From NCBI GenBank assembly GCA_036732755.1, contig DAINBU010000083.1:1-22003 (forward strand): DNA of 22,003 nucleotides. The letters are read 5' to 3'. Source of the stretch: DASRRB01 sp036732755. Its GTDB lineage: Bacteria; Planctomycetota; B15-G4; SIAN01. The notes beneath the pieces were generated by a model. That model was not told where the DNA came from. It worked only from the letters and a program-made list of their open reading frames with translations, and made no database searches. Within the stretch, counting starts at the first letter, position 1. Every line of letters begins with the position of its first letter. Positions 13,833 to 22,003 of the stretch are shown in pieces. The position numbers were made by a program, and so were the translations under genes.

Positions 13833-14170
13833 TTCGGCGCGTCCGCGCGCGTCGCCTTGCAGGCGGCGCAGGGGCAGAGCGCGCGCAGCCGCTCGAACGT
13901 GTAGATCCCGGTCGCGTGGCCGTCACTCCAGTCGATGCGCAGGCCGTAGTTGCCGATCGGCTCGATGCCGACCGGGTGGATGTCGGCCGGGATCGTCTCC
14001 GGGCGGACCGTCACTTCGCCGGTCCACTCCTGGACGCAGTGCGCGCACGCGCAGGCGAGCCGCAGCCCGCGCACTTCGTAGGCGCTCGCATGGCCGTCGC
14101 TCCAGCCGATGCCGAGCGTGCGCGCGTCGATCTGCTCGATCGAGGTCGGCACCGGGATCGGGCGCTTCAT
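13829..14170 (-). CDS. DUF971-domain protein (Mrp partner)
   Basis: 113 residues, DUF971 family. Two similar halves each contain WSDGHA (IGWSDGHASAYEVRGLRL and RIDWSDGHATGIYTFERLR), each followed by a cysteine cluster (CACAHC and CPCAAC). DUF971 domains resemble the N-terminal domain of gamma-butyrobetaine hydroxylase and often sit next to Mrp/ApbC, suggesting a role in Fe-S cluster handling. The paired cysteines would suit metal or cluster binding. The start ATG overlaps the Mrp stop (ATGA) and its own stop overlaps the next gene's ATG, so the three genes are made together. Confidence 0.93.
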   Translation of the reverse strand: MKRPIPVPTSIEQIDARTLGIGWSDGHASAYEVRGLRLACACAHCVQEWTGEVTVRPETIPADIHPVGIEPIGNYGLRIDWSDGHATGIYTFERLRALCPCAACKATRADAPK

Positions 14171-15306
14171 GGCGCGGAGTTCGGCTTGCCGCCCGTCTTG
14201 TTCGGGTCCCAGAGGAACTTCACGTTCGACTGCGCCGGCGCGCTCGCGTTGGCGATCGAGAGCTGCGCCGCCATCGCGCCGGCGACCTTGCGGTAGGCGT
14301 CGGCGACCGGCGACTTCGGGTTGCGCAGCAGGATCGGCTGCCCCTCGTCGCCGCCGATCACGACCTCGGGGTCGAGCGGGATCTCGCCGAGGAACGGCAC
14401 GCCGAGGCGGACCGCCTCCGCCTGCCCGCCGCCGTGGCGGAAGATGTCGGTGCGCTCGTGGCAGTGGCCGCAGACGAAGTAGGACATGTTCTCGACGATG
14501 CCGAGCACCGGGACGTTCACCTGCTCGAACATCTTGAGCCCCTTGCGCGCGTCGAGCAGGCTCACGTCCTGGGGCGTCGTGACGATCACCGCGCCGGCGA
14601 GCGGCGCCTGCTGGCAGAGCGTGAGCTGGATGTCGCCGGTGCCGGGCGGCAGGTCGATCACGAGGTAGTCGAGCTCGCCCCACTCGACGACGCCGAGGAA
14701 CTGCTGGATCAGCCCCGAGACCATCGGGCCGCGCCAGATGACCGGCGTCTTGTCGTCGGAGAGGTAGCCCATCGACATCGAGGTGAGGCCGTGCGCCTCG
14801 ATCGGGAGGATCTTCTTCTCGGGGGTCATCTTCGGGCGCTTCTGGACGCCGAGCATCATCGGGATGCTCGGGCCGTAGACGTCGGCGTCCATGATGCCGA
14901 CGCGCGCGCCGCGCTCGGCGAGCGCGAGCGCGAGGTTGACCGCCGCCGTCGACTTGCCGACGCCGCCCTTGCCCGACGCGACTGCGATCGCGTTCTTCAC
15001 GCCCGGCATCGCGACCTTGCCCTCGAACGCGCGCGCGGTCGTGTTCGCGGTCATCTTGACCTCGACGGAGGAGACGCCCGGCAGCTTCGCGACCTTGTCG
15101 CGACACTCCTGCTGGAGCATCTCCTTCACCGGGCAAGCGGGCGTCGTGAGCTCGACGTCGAAGCGCACGTCGCCGCCGGCGATGGCGAGGTTCTTCACGA
15201 AGCCGAGCTCGACGATGCTGCGGTGCAGGTCGGGATCCTGGACGGTGCGGAGAACCTCGAGCACCGCCTGCTCCGTCACCGGGGACGACGTCTTGTTGCC
15301 GAACAT
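14167..15306 (-). CDS. mrp: Mrp/ApbC/NBP35-family Fe-S cluster carrier ATPase
   Basis: 379 residues. An N-terminal MIP18/DUF59 domain (about 10-90; TVQDPDLHRSIVELGFV and TTPACPVKEML) is followed by a ParA-like P-loop domain with the deviant Walker A ASGKGGVGKST (110-120), GIMDADVYGPSIPMMLG (137-153), VIDLPPGTGD (216-225) and the cluster-ligating C279-G-H-C282. Family members bind a bridging 4Fe-4S cluster and pass it to client enzymes in the cytoplasm. Fe-S enzymes such as the aconitase-type enzyme in this window would be natural clients. ATG 15306 is preceded by GAGGAAACC. First gene of a three-gene overlapping operon. The symbol follows the common usage; apbC is a synonym. Confidence 0.96.
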   Translation of the reverse strand: MFGNKTSSPVTEQAVLEVLRTVQDPDLHRSIVELGFVKNLAIAGGDVRFDVELTTPACPVKEMLQQECRDKVAKLPGVSSVEVKMTANTTARAFEGKVAMPGVKNAIAVASGKGGVGKSTAAVNLALALAERGARVGIMDADVYGPSIPMMLGVQKRPKMTPEKKILPIEAHGLTSMSMGYLSDDKTPVIWRGPMVSGLIQQFLGVVEWGELDYLVIDLPPGTGDIQLTLCQQAPLAGAVIVTTPQDVSLLDARKGLKMFEQVNVPVLGIVENMSYFVCGHCHERTDIFRHGGGQAEAVRLGVPFLGEIPLDPEVVIGGDEGQPILLRNPKSPVADAYRKVAGAMAAQLSIANASAPAQSNVKFLWDPNKTGGKPNSAP

Positions 15307-15377
15307 GGTTTCCTCGTCAGGCTCCGGGATCGGAGGGGACCGCCGCGCGGCGCGCCGCGACCGCGGAAGGACCGCGC

Positions 15378-15383
15378 AGACTA
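15378..15383 (-). promoter_or_regulatory. Putative -10 element for the mrp operon
   Basis: On the reverse strand GCTAGTCT gives the hexamer TAGTCT, about 72 bases before the mrp ATG. It lies in the 108-bp gap between mrp and the membrane-anchored protein gene, which otherwise is made of GCG-rich sequence with no other candidate. No clear -35. Confidence 0.4.
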
Positions 15384-15414
15384 GCGCAACGTCGCGCGCC
15401 GCGGCGCGCCGCGC

Positions 15415-15930
15415 TCAGCGGATGCCGGGATCAGCGCGGAACGCCTCGACGCGCGCGAGGAGGAAGCGAGCGTCGGACTGCTTGCGGAACAGCGCCGTGA
15501 CGGAGAAGCCGAACGGAACGCCGCCGCCGCCGCGCACTTCGACGACGGCGGTGCCGGTCGCGACGACGGTCGCCTCGATCGACGCTTCGTCGCCGGTCCC
15601 TTCCGACTCGGCGCCGGCGCCGCTGCGGAGCACGATCTCCGGGTCGTTGCGGTGGATGCGGATCCGTTCGAACGAGCTCAGCGCCTTCCCCAGCCCCTCG
15701 AGCAGCGGCCGACCGCTCGGCATGCCGGGGACGCGGACGGCGAGAACCGCATCGGGAGCGAGCCACGGCTCGATCCGCGCGACGTCGCGCGCTTCGAGCC
15801 CCTCCTGCAGCGCGTCGAGCGCCTCGACGACGCGCTCCTCGTCGGTCTTCCAGAGCCGCTCGATCCCGGCCGCCGCCACGAGCGCCCCCACGGCGCCGAG
15901 CAGCAGCGCTCTACGGGTCGACCGCTTCAC
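15415..15930 (-). CDS. Membrane-anchored protein of unknown function, NTF2-like at a distance
   Basis: 171 residues from GTG 15930. It opens with a basic run and one hydrophobic helix (VKRSTRRALLLGAVGALVAA), so it is anchored or exported. The rest is a small domain: a first helix EERVVEALDALQEGLEARD, then ARIEPWLAPDAVLAVRVP, a middle helix LGKALSSFERIRI, and strands ending FGFSVTALFRKQSDARFLLARVEAFR. This helix-then-curved-sheet order is reminiscent of NTF2-like domains, but I see no catalytic signature. It is coupled to the phosphatase gene upstream by a 4-bp GTGA overlap, so the two may work on the same process. Confidence 0.83.
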   Translation of the reverse strand: MKRSTRRALLLGAVGALVAAAGIERLWKTDEERVVEALDALQEGLEARDVARIEPWLAPDAVLAVRVPGMPSGRPLLEGLGKALSSFERIRIHRNDPEIVLRSGAGAESEGTGDEASIEATVVATGTAVVEVRGGGGVPFGFSVTALFRKQSDARFLLARVEAFRADPGIR

Positions 15931-16934
15931 GCAGGCAGCCCGCCGACCTTCGCGATGGCGGCGAGGAAGGCGTCGTGCAGCGCCCCGTTGGTCGCGACGA
16001 CGCCCTGGTTGCCGGTGAGCTTGCGCCCCTTCGTCGCGTCGAGCGGCCGCCCGCGCACGTCGCTCACGCGGCCCCCCGCCTCCTCGACGATGCGCGCGCC
16101 GGCGACGTGGTCCCAGACGTTCTCGCGGTAGTCGGCCGACGTCGGCATGCGCAGATAGACCTCGGCATCGCCCTGGGCGAGGACGGCGTACTTCGCCTGG
16201 CTGTCGAGGCGCACCGGAGTCGCGGAGACGCGCAGCTCCTTGCCGATGCGGTCGTGGGAGCCGTGGTCGCCGTGCGCCGCCTCGACGCTCTCGAGAAGGC
16301 GCGCGAGCGCCGGGTCCTTCCCCGAGGAGACGCGCACGCGCTCGCCTGCGCTCTCCGAGGCGGAGCCTGAGGCGAGTGGGAAGCGCCAGGCTCCTTCGCC
16401 GCGCGCGGCGATCAGGACGACGCCCTTGCCGTGCGGCCCGGAGAGGTTCGGGCAGGCGAGCGCGCCGATCTCGACGACGCCGCCGTCGAGGAGCGCGAGC
16501 GCGACGGCGTACTGCTCGCCCCGCAGGAAGCCCTTGGTGCCGTCGATCGGATCGAGCGTCCAGAAGCGGCCGCGGCCGCCGTCGCTGCGCGCTCGATCGA
16601 TCCAAGAGAGGATCTCGTCGCGCGCCGAGACGCCGGTCGACTGGCGGACCTCGTCGACGACGGCATCGGCGATCGCGGCGTGGCCGGGCTCGCGCAGCTC
16701 GGCGGCGTCTTCCTCACCCATCACCGCGTCGCCGGGGAGCGCGCGGGCGAGCTCCCGGCAGACGATCGCCTGGGAGCCGAAGTCGGCGATCGTGACGGGA
16801 CTCTTGTCGCCTTTCGTCAGCGTGCCCCCGGCGATCCGCCCGTGCTGGACGCGCTGGCAGAGCTCGGAGGCGGCGCGCAAGGCCCGCATCGCTGCCTCGA
16901 TCTCCCGGGGGAAGCGCTTCGAAATGGTCGTCAT
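15927..16934 (-). CDS. cysQ: 3'(2'),5'-bisphosphate nucleotidase / inositol monophosphatase family (CysQ/HAL2-like)
   Basis: 335 residues, lithium-sensitive metal-dependent phosphatase family. Metal-binding motifs are all present: DKSPVTIADFGSQA (43-56), GEEDA (73-77), WTLDPIDGTKGFLRGEQYA (125-143; DPIDGTKGF is the hallmark) and WDHVAGARIVEEAGG (274-288). The length and the TKGFLRGEQY version of the motif fit the HAL2-type nucleotidases, which turn 3'-phosphoadenosine 5'-phosphate into AMP and so relieve product inhibition in sulfate activation. An inositol-phosphate substrate is the alternative. The gene is divergent from the SWIB gene and couples to a small membrane-anchored protein. No sulfate-assimilation genes are visible in the window to confirm the pathway. 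Confidence 0.93.
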   Translation of the reverse strand: MTTISKRFPREIEAAMRALRAASELCQRVQHGRIAGGTLTKGDKSPVTIADFGSQAIVCRELARALPGDAVMGEEDAAELREPGHAAIADAVVDEVRQSTGVSARDEILSWIDRARSDGGRGRFWTLDPIDGTKGFLRGEQYAVALALLDGGVVEIGALACPNLSGPHGKGVVLIAARGEGAWRFPLASGSASESAGERVRVSSGKDPALARLLESVEAAHGDHGSHDRIGKELRVSATPVRLDSQAKYAVLAQGDAEVYLRMPTSADYRENVWDHVAGARIVEEAGGRVSDVRGRPLDATKGRKLTGNQGVVATNGALHDAFLAAIAKVGGLPA

Positions 16935-17209
16935 TCCGCACCTACGTCCCGGGGAGAAGCTCCTCTCCCCGGGGGAATCTCCGAGAAGGGCGCCTCGTCC
17001 CGGGGAAACTTGGCTAGGATCGCCCCCCGGTTCATCCCCTGCCCGAGGAATCGGGTCGCCGCCCGCGGGGAACGGGTGTGGTGGTCAAGCAGGCCGGACG
17101 AGAGCCGAAGGCATTCGGCGACCTGGTCCAGACTGAGTGGCGAGGGGACGAGTTGGCGGGCCGCGCCCCCGGGGACGCTCCCGACGGGCGCCAGACCAAA
17201 GGAATTCCA
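16935..17209. promoter_or_regulatory. Divergent intergenic region with hairpin and repeats
   Basis: 275 bases between the cysQ start and the SWIB start. It holds a perfect 10-bp hairpin (16948-16957 with 16964-16973, cccggggaga) and an 11-base direct repeat cgtcccgggga at 16945-16955 and 16996-17006; the CCCGGGGA core also lies in the hairpin. A GCTAGGAT element at 17013-17020 could be the SWIB -10, which would give a leader of about 180 bases. No other gene is evident in the stretch. Confidence 0.45.
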
Positions 17210-17491
17210 ATGGCTGATCCGAAGTCGGGTGCAACGAAGAAGACGACGCCGGCGGTGCTGATGGTGCCGGTGACCCCGGACGACATCCTGGCGAAGATCG
17301 TGGGAGCGGCTCCGCTCTCGCGAAGCGAAGTCACCAAGAAGCTCTGGGACTACATCAAGACGCGCGGTCTCCAGGACGCCAAGAACAAGCGCATGATCAA
17401 CGCCGACGAAGCGCTGAAGGCGGTCTTCGGCGGCAAGCCGCAGGTGAACATGTTCGAGATGACCTCCCTGGTCAACAAGCACATCAAGTAA
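17210..17491 (+). CDS. SWIB/MDM2-domain protein
   Basis: 93 residues. After a short Lys/Thr-rich tail (1-13), residues 18-93 form a SWIB domain: VPVTPDDILAKIVGAAPLSR, EVTKKLWDYIKTRGLQDAKN, KRMINADEALKAVFGGK and NMFEMTSLVNKHIK. SWIB domains are best known from eukaryotic SWI/SNF chromatin-remodelling subunits and from topoisomerase fusions in chlamydiae; stand-alone versions occur in several bacterial phyla, with poorly known function, possibly DNA-associated. ATG 17210 has AAAGGA 6 bases upstream. It is a single-gene unit with its own strong terminator. Codons look native to the window, so there is no sign of recent transfer. Confidence 0.95.
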   Translation: MADPKSGATKKTTPAVLMVPVTPDDILAKIVGAAPLSRSEVTKKLWDYIKTRGLQDAKNKRMINADEALKAVFGGKPQVNMFEMTSLVNKHIK

Positions 17492-17520
17492 GCCGCTCTC
17501 GAACTCGAAGAGATCCTTCC

Positions 17521-17558
17521 GGGCCGCGCGCCGCGAGGCGCGCGGCCCGTTTCGTTTT
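17521..17558 (+). terminator. Intrinsic terminator after the SWIB gene
   Basis: A perfect 12-bp GC stem (17521-17532 with 17537-17548, gggccgcgcgcc) closes a GCGA tetraloop and is followed directly by gtttcgtttt. This is a textbook rho-independent terminator, 30 bases after the stop codon. Confidence 0.92.
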
Positions 17559-17611
17559 CCGGAGCCGCGGGTGCGCCCGAGCCGCGCCACGCGCGCCGGA
17601 GGAACGCGAAT

Positions 17612-17656
17612 CGGGGCGCCGCTCCGAGGGAGCGGCGCCCCGCGAATCGTGATTCG
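17612..17656 (-). terminator. Hairpin pair after the peroxiredoxin gene
   Basis: A perfect 14-bp stem (17612-17625 with 17629-17642, cggggcgccgctcc) with a 3-base loop lies just downstream of the peroxiredoxin stop on the reverse strand. Next to it is a smaller 6-bp stem (cgaatc/gattcg, 17643-17656). The U-tract is poor, so termination by the stem is inferred from position. Confidence 0.6.
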
Positions 17657-17673
17657 AGTTGGCAGTCGGGCGG

Positions 17674-18264
17674 TCACTTCGCCGTCTTCAGGTAGTCCTT
17701 CAGCCCCTCGGACGTGGTCTTCATCGTCTTGGCGCCCGGCTTCCAGTTGGCGGGGCACACCTCGCCGTCGTGCGCCTTGATGAACTGGAACGCCTCGATA
17801 GTGCGCAGCGTCTCGTCGACGGCGCGCCCGACCGAGAGGTTGTTGATCGTCGCGTGCTGGACGACCAGGTCGGGGTCGATGATGAAGAGCCCGCGCAGGG
17901 CGACGCCGCCTTCGTTGAGGATCCCGAGCGAGCTCGCGATCTTCCCGCCCAGGTCGGCGATGAGCGGCATCTTCACGCCCTCGATGCCGCCTTCCGCGCG
18001 CGACGTCTTCAGGTAGACGCGGTGGGTGAAGTGGCTGTCGACGCTCACGCCGTAGACCTGCGCGCCGATCTCGGCGAAGCGGTCGGCCGCGCCGTCGTAC
18101 GCGATGATCTCGGTCGGGCAGACGAACGTGAAGTCGAGCGGATAGAAGAGCAGGACGGTCCACTTGCCCTTGAAGGCGGCGGCCGAGTCGATGCTCTTGA
18201 AGTCCGAGCCCTGGCAGACCTGCGCCTTGAAGGCGGGCAGCGTCCTGCCGATGACGTTCTCCAT
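17674..18264 (-). CDS. Typical 2-Cys peroxiredoxin (AhpC/Prx1 family)
   Basis: 196 residues, thiol peroxidase that reduces H2O2 and organic peroxides in the cytoplasm. The peroxidatic cysteine is C49 in FYPLDFTFVCPTEI and the resolving cysteine is C170 in DGEVCPANWKPG, the paired layout of typical 2-Cys enzymes that work as dimers or decamers. The catalytic Thr of PTEI is present. The C-terminus (GLKDYLKTAK) has no long YF tail, which suggests a form resistant to over-oxidation. ATG 18264 has GGAG 8 bases upstream. No AhpF or thioredoxin reductase is nearby, so the reductant must be encoded elsewhere. It is divergent from the arginine decarboxylase gene. Confidence 0.96.
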   Translation of the reverse strand: MENVIGRTLPAFKAQVCQGSDFKSIDSAAAFKGKWTVLLFYPLDFTFVCPTEIIAYDGAADRFAEIGAQVYGVSVDSHFTHRVYLKTSRAEGGIEGVKMPLIADLGGKIASSLGILNEGGVALRGLFIIDPDLVVQHATINNLSVGRAVDETLRTIEAFQFIKAHDGEVCPANWKPGAKTMKTTSEGLKDYLKTAK

Positions 18265-18643
18265 GGAATGGCTCCGTTTCGTTGGGGATGGGACGGGAAC
18301 CGCCGCCTCGGCATCGCGAGGCTCCGCCGGGCGATCGCCCGGCTCGCGCGGTTCCCGGGGTGGCGACGCGCGCGTGCCGTGGAAGGCGACGTGTCGAGGC
18401 GCCACGAGAAGCGGCGGGAAACTACGGTCCGTGGCGTCCGATTTCCACTGATCGAGCGCTCGCGGCGGCCGCCGCGACGCGCCGCCGCCGTGACGTCGCG
18501 CCGCGCGACGCTGGACGACGCGCCTCGCTTGCTGTTTGCTTTGCGGCAACCGTCGCGACGAGTGCCGCGCGGCGCGCGGCCTCGGCCGGCCCCACCGGTC
18601 GCGGCGCGATCGACAGCTCTACCTTGAAAGGAGGCCCCCGGAG
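18265..18643. promoter_or_regulatory. 379-bp divergent intergenic region, prx / speA
   Basis: This gap separates two divergent genes and must hold both promoters. It has arginine-codon-like GC-rich sequence with no convincing open frame. Candidate -10 boxes overlap near 18419-18428 (reverse TAGTTT, forward TACGGT), but both are weak. A less GC-rich patch lies at 18526-18550. The only sure element is AAAGGAGG at 18627-18634, the ribosome-binding site of speA. Confidence 0.4.
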
Positions 18644-20569
<1,926 letters not shown>

Positions 20570-20570
20570 C

Positions 20571-20594
20571 GCCGCGGGTGGCCTCTCCCGCGGC
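20571..20594 (+). terminator. Stem-loop after speA
   Basis: A perfect 8-bp stem, 20571-20578 with 20587-20594 (gccgcggg), starts 2 bases after the stop codon. There is no U-tract, so a terminator role is only plausible. Confidence 0.4.
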
Positions 20595-20617
20595 GGGCGG
20601 CCCGCGCGGCGCGCTTC

Positions 20618-20625
20618 GCTAACAT
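20618..20625 (+). promoter_or_regulatory. Putative -10 element for the aconitase-type gene
   Basis: GCTAACAT, with hexamer TAACAT at 20620-20625, is the best -10 match in the 143-bp gap between speA and the dehydratase. It would give a leader of about 80 bases that contains the hairpin at 20638-20678. Confidence 0.4.
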
Positions 20626-20637
20626 CCGTCCCCGCAC

Positions 20638-20678
20638 GCCCCGGCCGGAGCGGTGATCCCGCGATCCGCGGCCGGGGC
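20638..20678 (+). promoter_or_regulatory. Leader hairpin before the aconitase-type gene
   Basis: The outer arms 20638-20647 and 20669-20678 pair over 10 bp (gccccggccg). The inner arms cgg-t-gatc (20651-20658) and gatccg (20663-20668) continue the stem with a bulged T, closing a CCGC loop. A run of four Ts follows 5 bases later. It may be an mRNA leader structure or a second terminator for speA. Confidence 0.45.
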
Positions 20679-20712
20679 GCACGTTTTCCGACCCGGCGCA
20701 CCCGACCCAACG

Positions 20713-22003
20713 ATGAGCCCGAGCCCCACCTTCTCCCTCACTCCCGGCAAGCGCGTCCTCTTCCTCACCAAGGATCCCGCGCTGATCCGCCGCCAGCTCG
20801 CGGGCCAGCTCGACCTGCGGATGGACGACGTGAAGGTCGAGGACCTGCTCGACGACATCAACACCGACGCGATGACGCCGGCGTGGGTCTGCTTCGACCA
20901 CGACCCCGAGGAGATCGCGCGCAACGCCTACGCGGGGCTGATCGTCGGCGGCGAGCGCCTCTTCCCCGTCGACGCGCTGAAGAAGGGTGACTTCGAGGTC
21001 ATCGTCAGCGGCTACCGCAAGGGCACCGGCTCGTCGCGCGAGACGGCGGTGCAGGCGGAGAAGTGGTCGGGGATCCGGCTCGCCGTCGCGGCCTCCTTCG
21101 CGCCGATCCACGCGCGCAACAACATCAACCAGGGCGTCCTGATGGGCGACCACGCCATGCTGCGCCGCCTGCAGCAGGGCGAGAAGATCCCGATCGCCGA
21201 GTTCACGCAGGGCAAGGACGCCATCACCCGCCTCCTGATCGAGCACGGCGGCCTCTTCAAGTTCTCCGCCAAGCTGGCGCGCGGCGAGATCCGCGTGCCG
21301 CCGCCGGAGACGACGCGCCGCCCGATGACGATGGCGGAGAAGGTCATCGCGAGCCACGCGCTCGGCGCCGGCGCGGCCCGGTCGGTCTTCGTGCAGCCCG
21401 GCGACGCGCTGCTCGTGCGCGTCGACGCCGGCTACTCGCATGAGTTCACGACGGCGCAGGTGCACGACTTCCTCACCGAGGAGTTCGGCGCCCAGTACAA
21501 GATCGCGAATCCGACGCGCTTCGCCGTCTTCGAGGACCACCTGATCTATGCCGACGGCGTCGCGGCCATGGCGCCGCACGCGGCGAAGATCGAGACGCTG
21601 CGGCAGCTGCAGCGCGAGTTCCAGCGCCACACCGGCGTGCTCGACTACTCGGCGAAGGACGGCATCTCCCCCGGCATCTGCCACCAGGTCGCGCGCGAGA
21701 AGTTCATCCGCCCCGGCGAGATCATCAACGCCACCGACAGCCACACCTGCATGGGCGGCGCGAGCAACGCGCTCGCGTACGGCTGCGGCGCGACCGAGTA
21801 CGCCGGCCTCGTCCACTCGGGCTTCACGTTCGTGCGCGTGCCCGAGTCGATCCGGTTCGAGCTGCACGGGAAGCTGCCGGCCGGGACGACCGCCAAGGAC
21901 CTGATCCTCTGGATCCTCTGGAAGTTCGCGCGCGAGCAGAAGACGCTCGACCGCGTGATCGAGTTCGGCGGGCCGGGGCTCTCCTCGCTCTCGATGGACG
22001 AGC
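20713..22003 (+). CDS. Aconitase / 3-isopropylmalate dehydratase family, swivel domain first (3' end outside window)
   Basis: 430 codons are present and no stop is reached. Unlike ordinary aconitase or LeuC, the swivel (LeuD-like) domain comes first: DDINTDAMTP (47-56), GLIVGGERLFPVDA (75-88), GYRKGTGSSRETA (100-112) and ASFAPIHARNNINQGVL (127-143). The catalytic domain starts near 205 (MTMAEKVIASHALG), with VQPGDALLVRVD, DGISPGICHQVA (316-326) and TDSHTCMGGASNALAYG (341-357). C346 should be the first 4Fe-4S ligand; the other two cysteines lie beyond the window. The enzyme would hydrate/dehydrate a tricarboxylate or isopropylmalate-like substrate. Swivel-first order is otherwise known from AcnB, but the AcnB N-terminal HEAT domain is missing. 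Exact substrate unknown. ATG 20713 lacks a strong ribosome-binding site. Confidence 0.93.
   Translation, partial: MSPSPTFSLTPGKRVLFLTKDPALIRRQLAGQLDLRMDDVKVEDLLDDINTDAMTPAWVCFDHDPEEIARNAYAGLIVGGERLFPVDALKKGDFEVIVSGYRKGTGSSRETAVQAEKWSGIRLAVAASFAPIHARNNINQGVLMGDHAMLRRLQQGEKIPIAEFTQGKDAITRLLIEHGGLFKFSAKLARGEIRVPPPETTRRPMTMAEKVIASHALGAGAARSVFVQPGDALLVRVDAGYSHEFTTAQVHDFLTEEFGAQYKIANPTRFAVFEDHLIYADGVAAMAPHAAKIETLRQLQREFQRHTGVLDYSAKDGISPGICHQVAREKFIRPGEIINATDSHTCMGGASNALAYGCGATEYAGLVHSGFTFVRVPESIRFELHGKLPAGTTAKDLILWILWKFAREQKTLDRVIEFGGPGLSSLSMDE

Noticed and set aside
17078..17209. Upstream extension of the SWIB gene by 44 codons
   Set aside because: The extension has no SWIB-like sequence, and ATG 17210 has a well-spaced AAAGGA.
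18265..18549. Upstream extension of the peroxiredoxin reading frame
   Set aside because: The extra residues are Arg/Pro-rich and the peroxiredoxin family starts at MENVIG, with GGAG upstream of that ATG.
18265..18643. A riboswitch or small RNA in the prx/speA gap
   Set aside because: I could not find a conserved aptamer core or paired arms that would support it.

Overview
The window is a very GC-rich (roughly 70-75% by eye), densely packed bacterial chromosome segment with 24 supportable protein genes and no rRNA, tRNA, CRISPR or insertion sequence that I can see. The mix of genes points to a free-living Gram-negative bacterium from an environmental lineage, perhaps Planctomycetota, Myxococcota or Acidobacteriota. 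The evidence is an ECF sigma/anti-sigma pair with a secreted partner, a redoxin-cytochrome-copper monooxygenase fusion, a SWIB protein, DUF971 next to Mrp, and several predicted exported proteins or lipoproteins. This lineage call is an inference from gene content and is weak. The first 130 bases form an almost perfect inverted repeat that breaks a gene, so the window probably starts at a contig end with a fold-back artefact.

Layout. 1-548 (-): 5' part of a class IV PLP enzyme (PabC-like), divergent from xerC (603-1574, +). 1646-3995 (+): ECF sigma factor, membrane anti-sigma factor and a secreted protein of unknown function, ended by a strong hairpin. 4070-5253 (-): a two-TM mini-protein and a threonine/serine dehydratase, overlapping by 4 bp. 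5264-7370 (+): an NTF2-like exported protein and a sulfatase-fold lipoprotein with a degraded active site. 7397-7597 (-): tiny hypothetical. 7721-10062 (+): double zinc-ribbon TM2 protein, then the redoxin/heme/PHM fusion. 10133-12310 (+): RmlC-like cupin, Nudix hydrolase and galactokinase-like GHMP kinase.

12297-15306 (-): Mrp/ApbC Fe-S carrier, DUF971 protein and a CheR-like methyltransferase-fold protein with a signal peptide, each overlapping the next by 4 bp. 15415-16934 (-): CysQ/HAL2-type phosphatase translationally coupled to a membrane-anchored protein. 17210-17491 (+): SWIB-domain protein with a textbook terminator. 17674-18264 (-): 2-Cys peroxiredoxin. 18644-20569 (+): biosynthetic arginine decarboxylase. 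20713 to the window end (+): an aconitase/isopropylmalate dehydratase with its swivel domain placed before the catalytic domain; it has no stop in the window.

Many adjacent genes overlap by ATGA or GTGA, so operons are tightly coupled. A recurring G(C/G)TANNNT motif upstream of several transcription units looks like the local -10 element. At xerC and rmlC it lies so close to the start codon that leaderless mRNAs are likely. The most interesting items are the Mrp-DUF971-exported methyltransferase operon, the complete copper-ligand set in the redoxin/heme fusion, the swivel-first aconitase, the SWIB protein, and the sulfatase-like lipoprotein that has lost a metal ligand.
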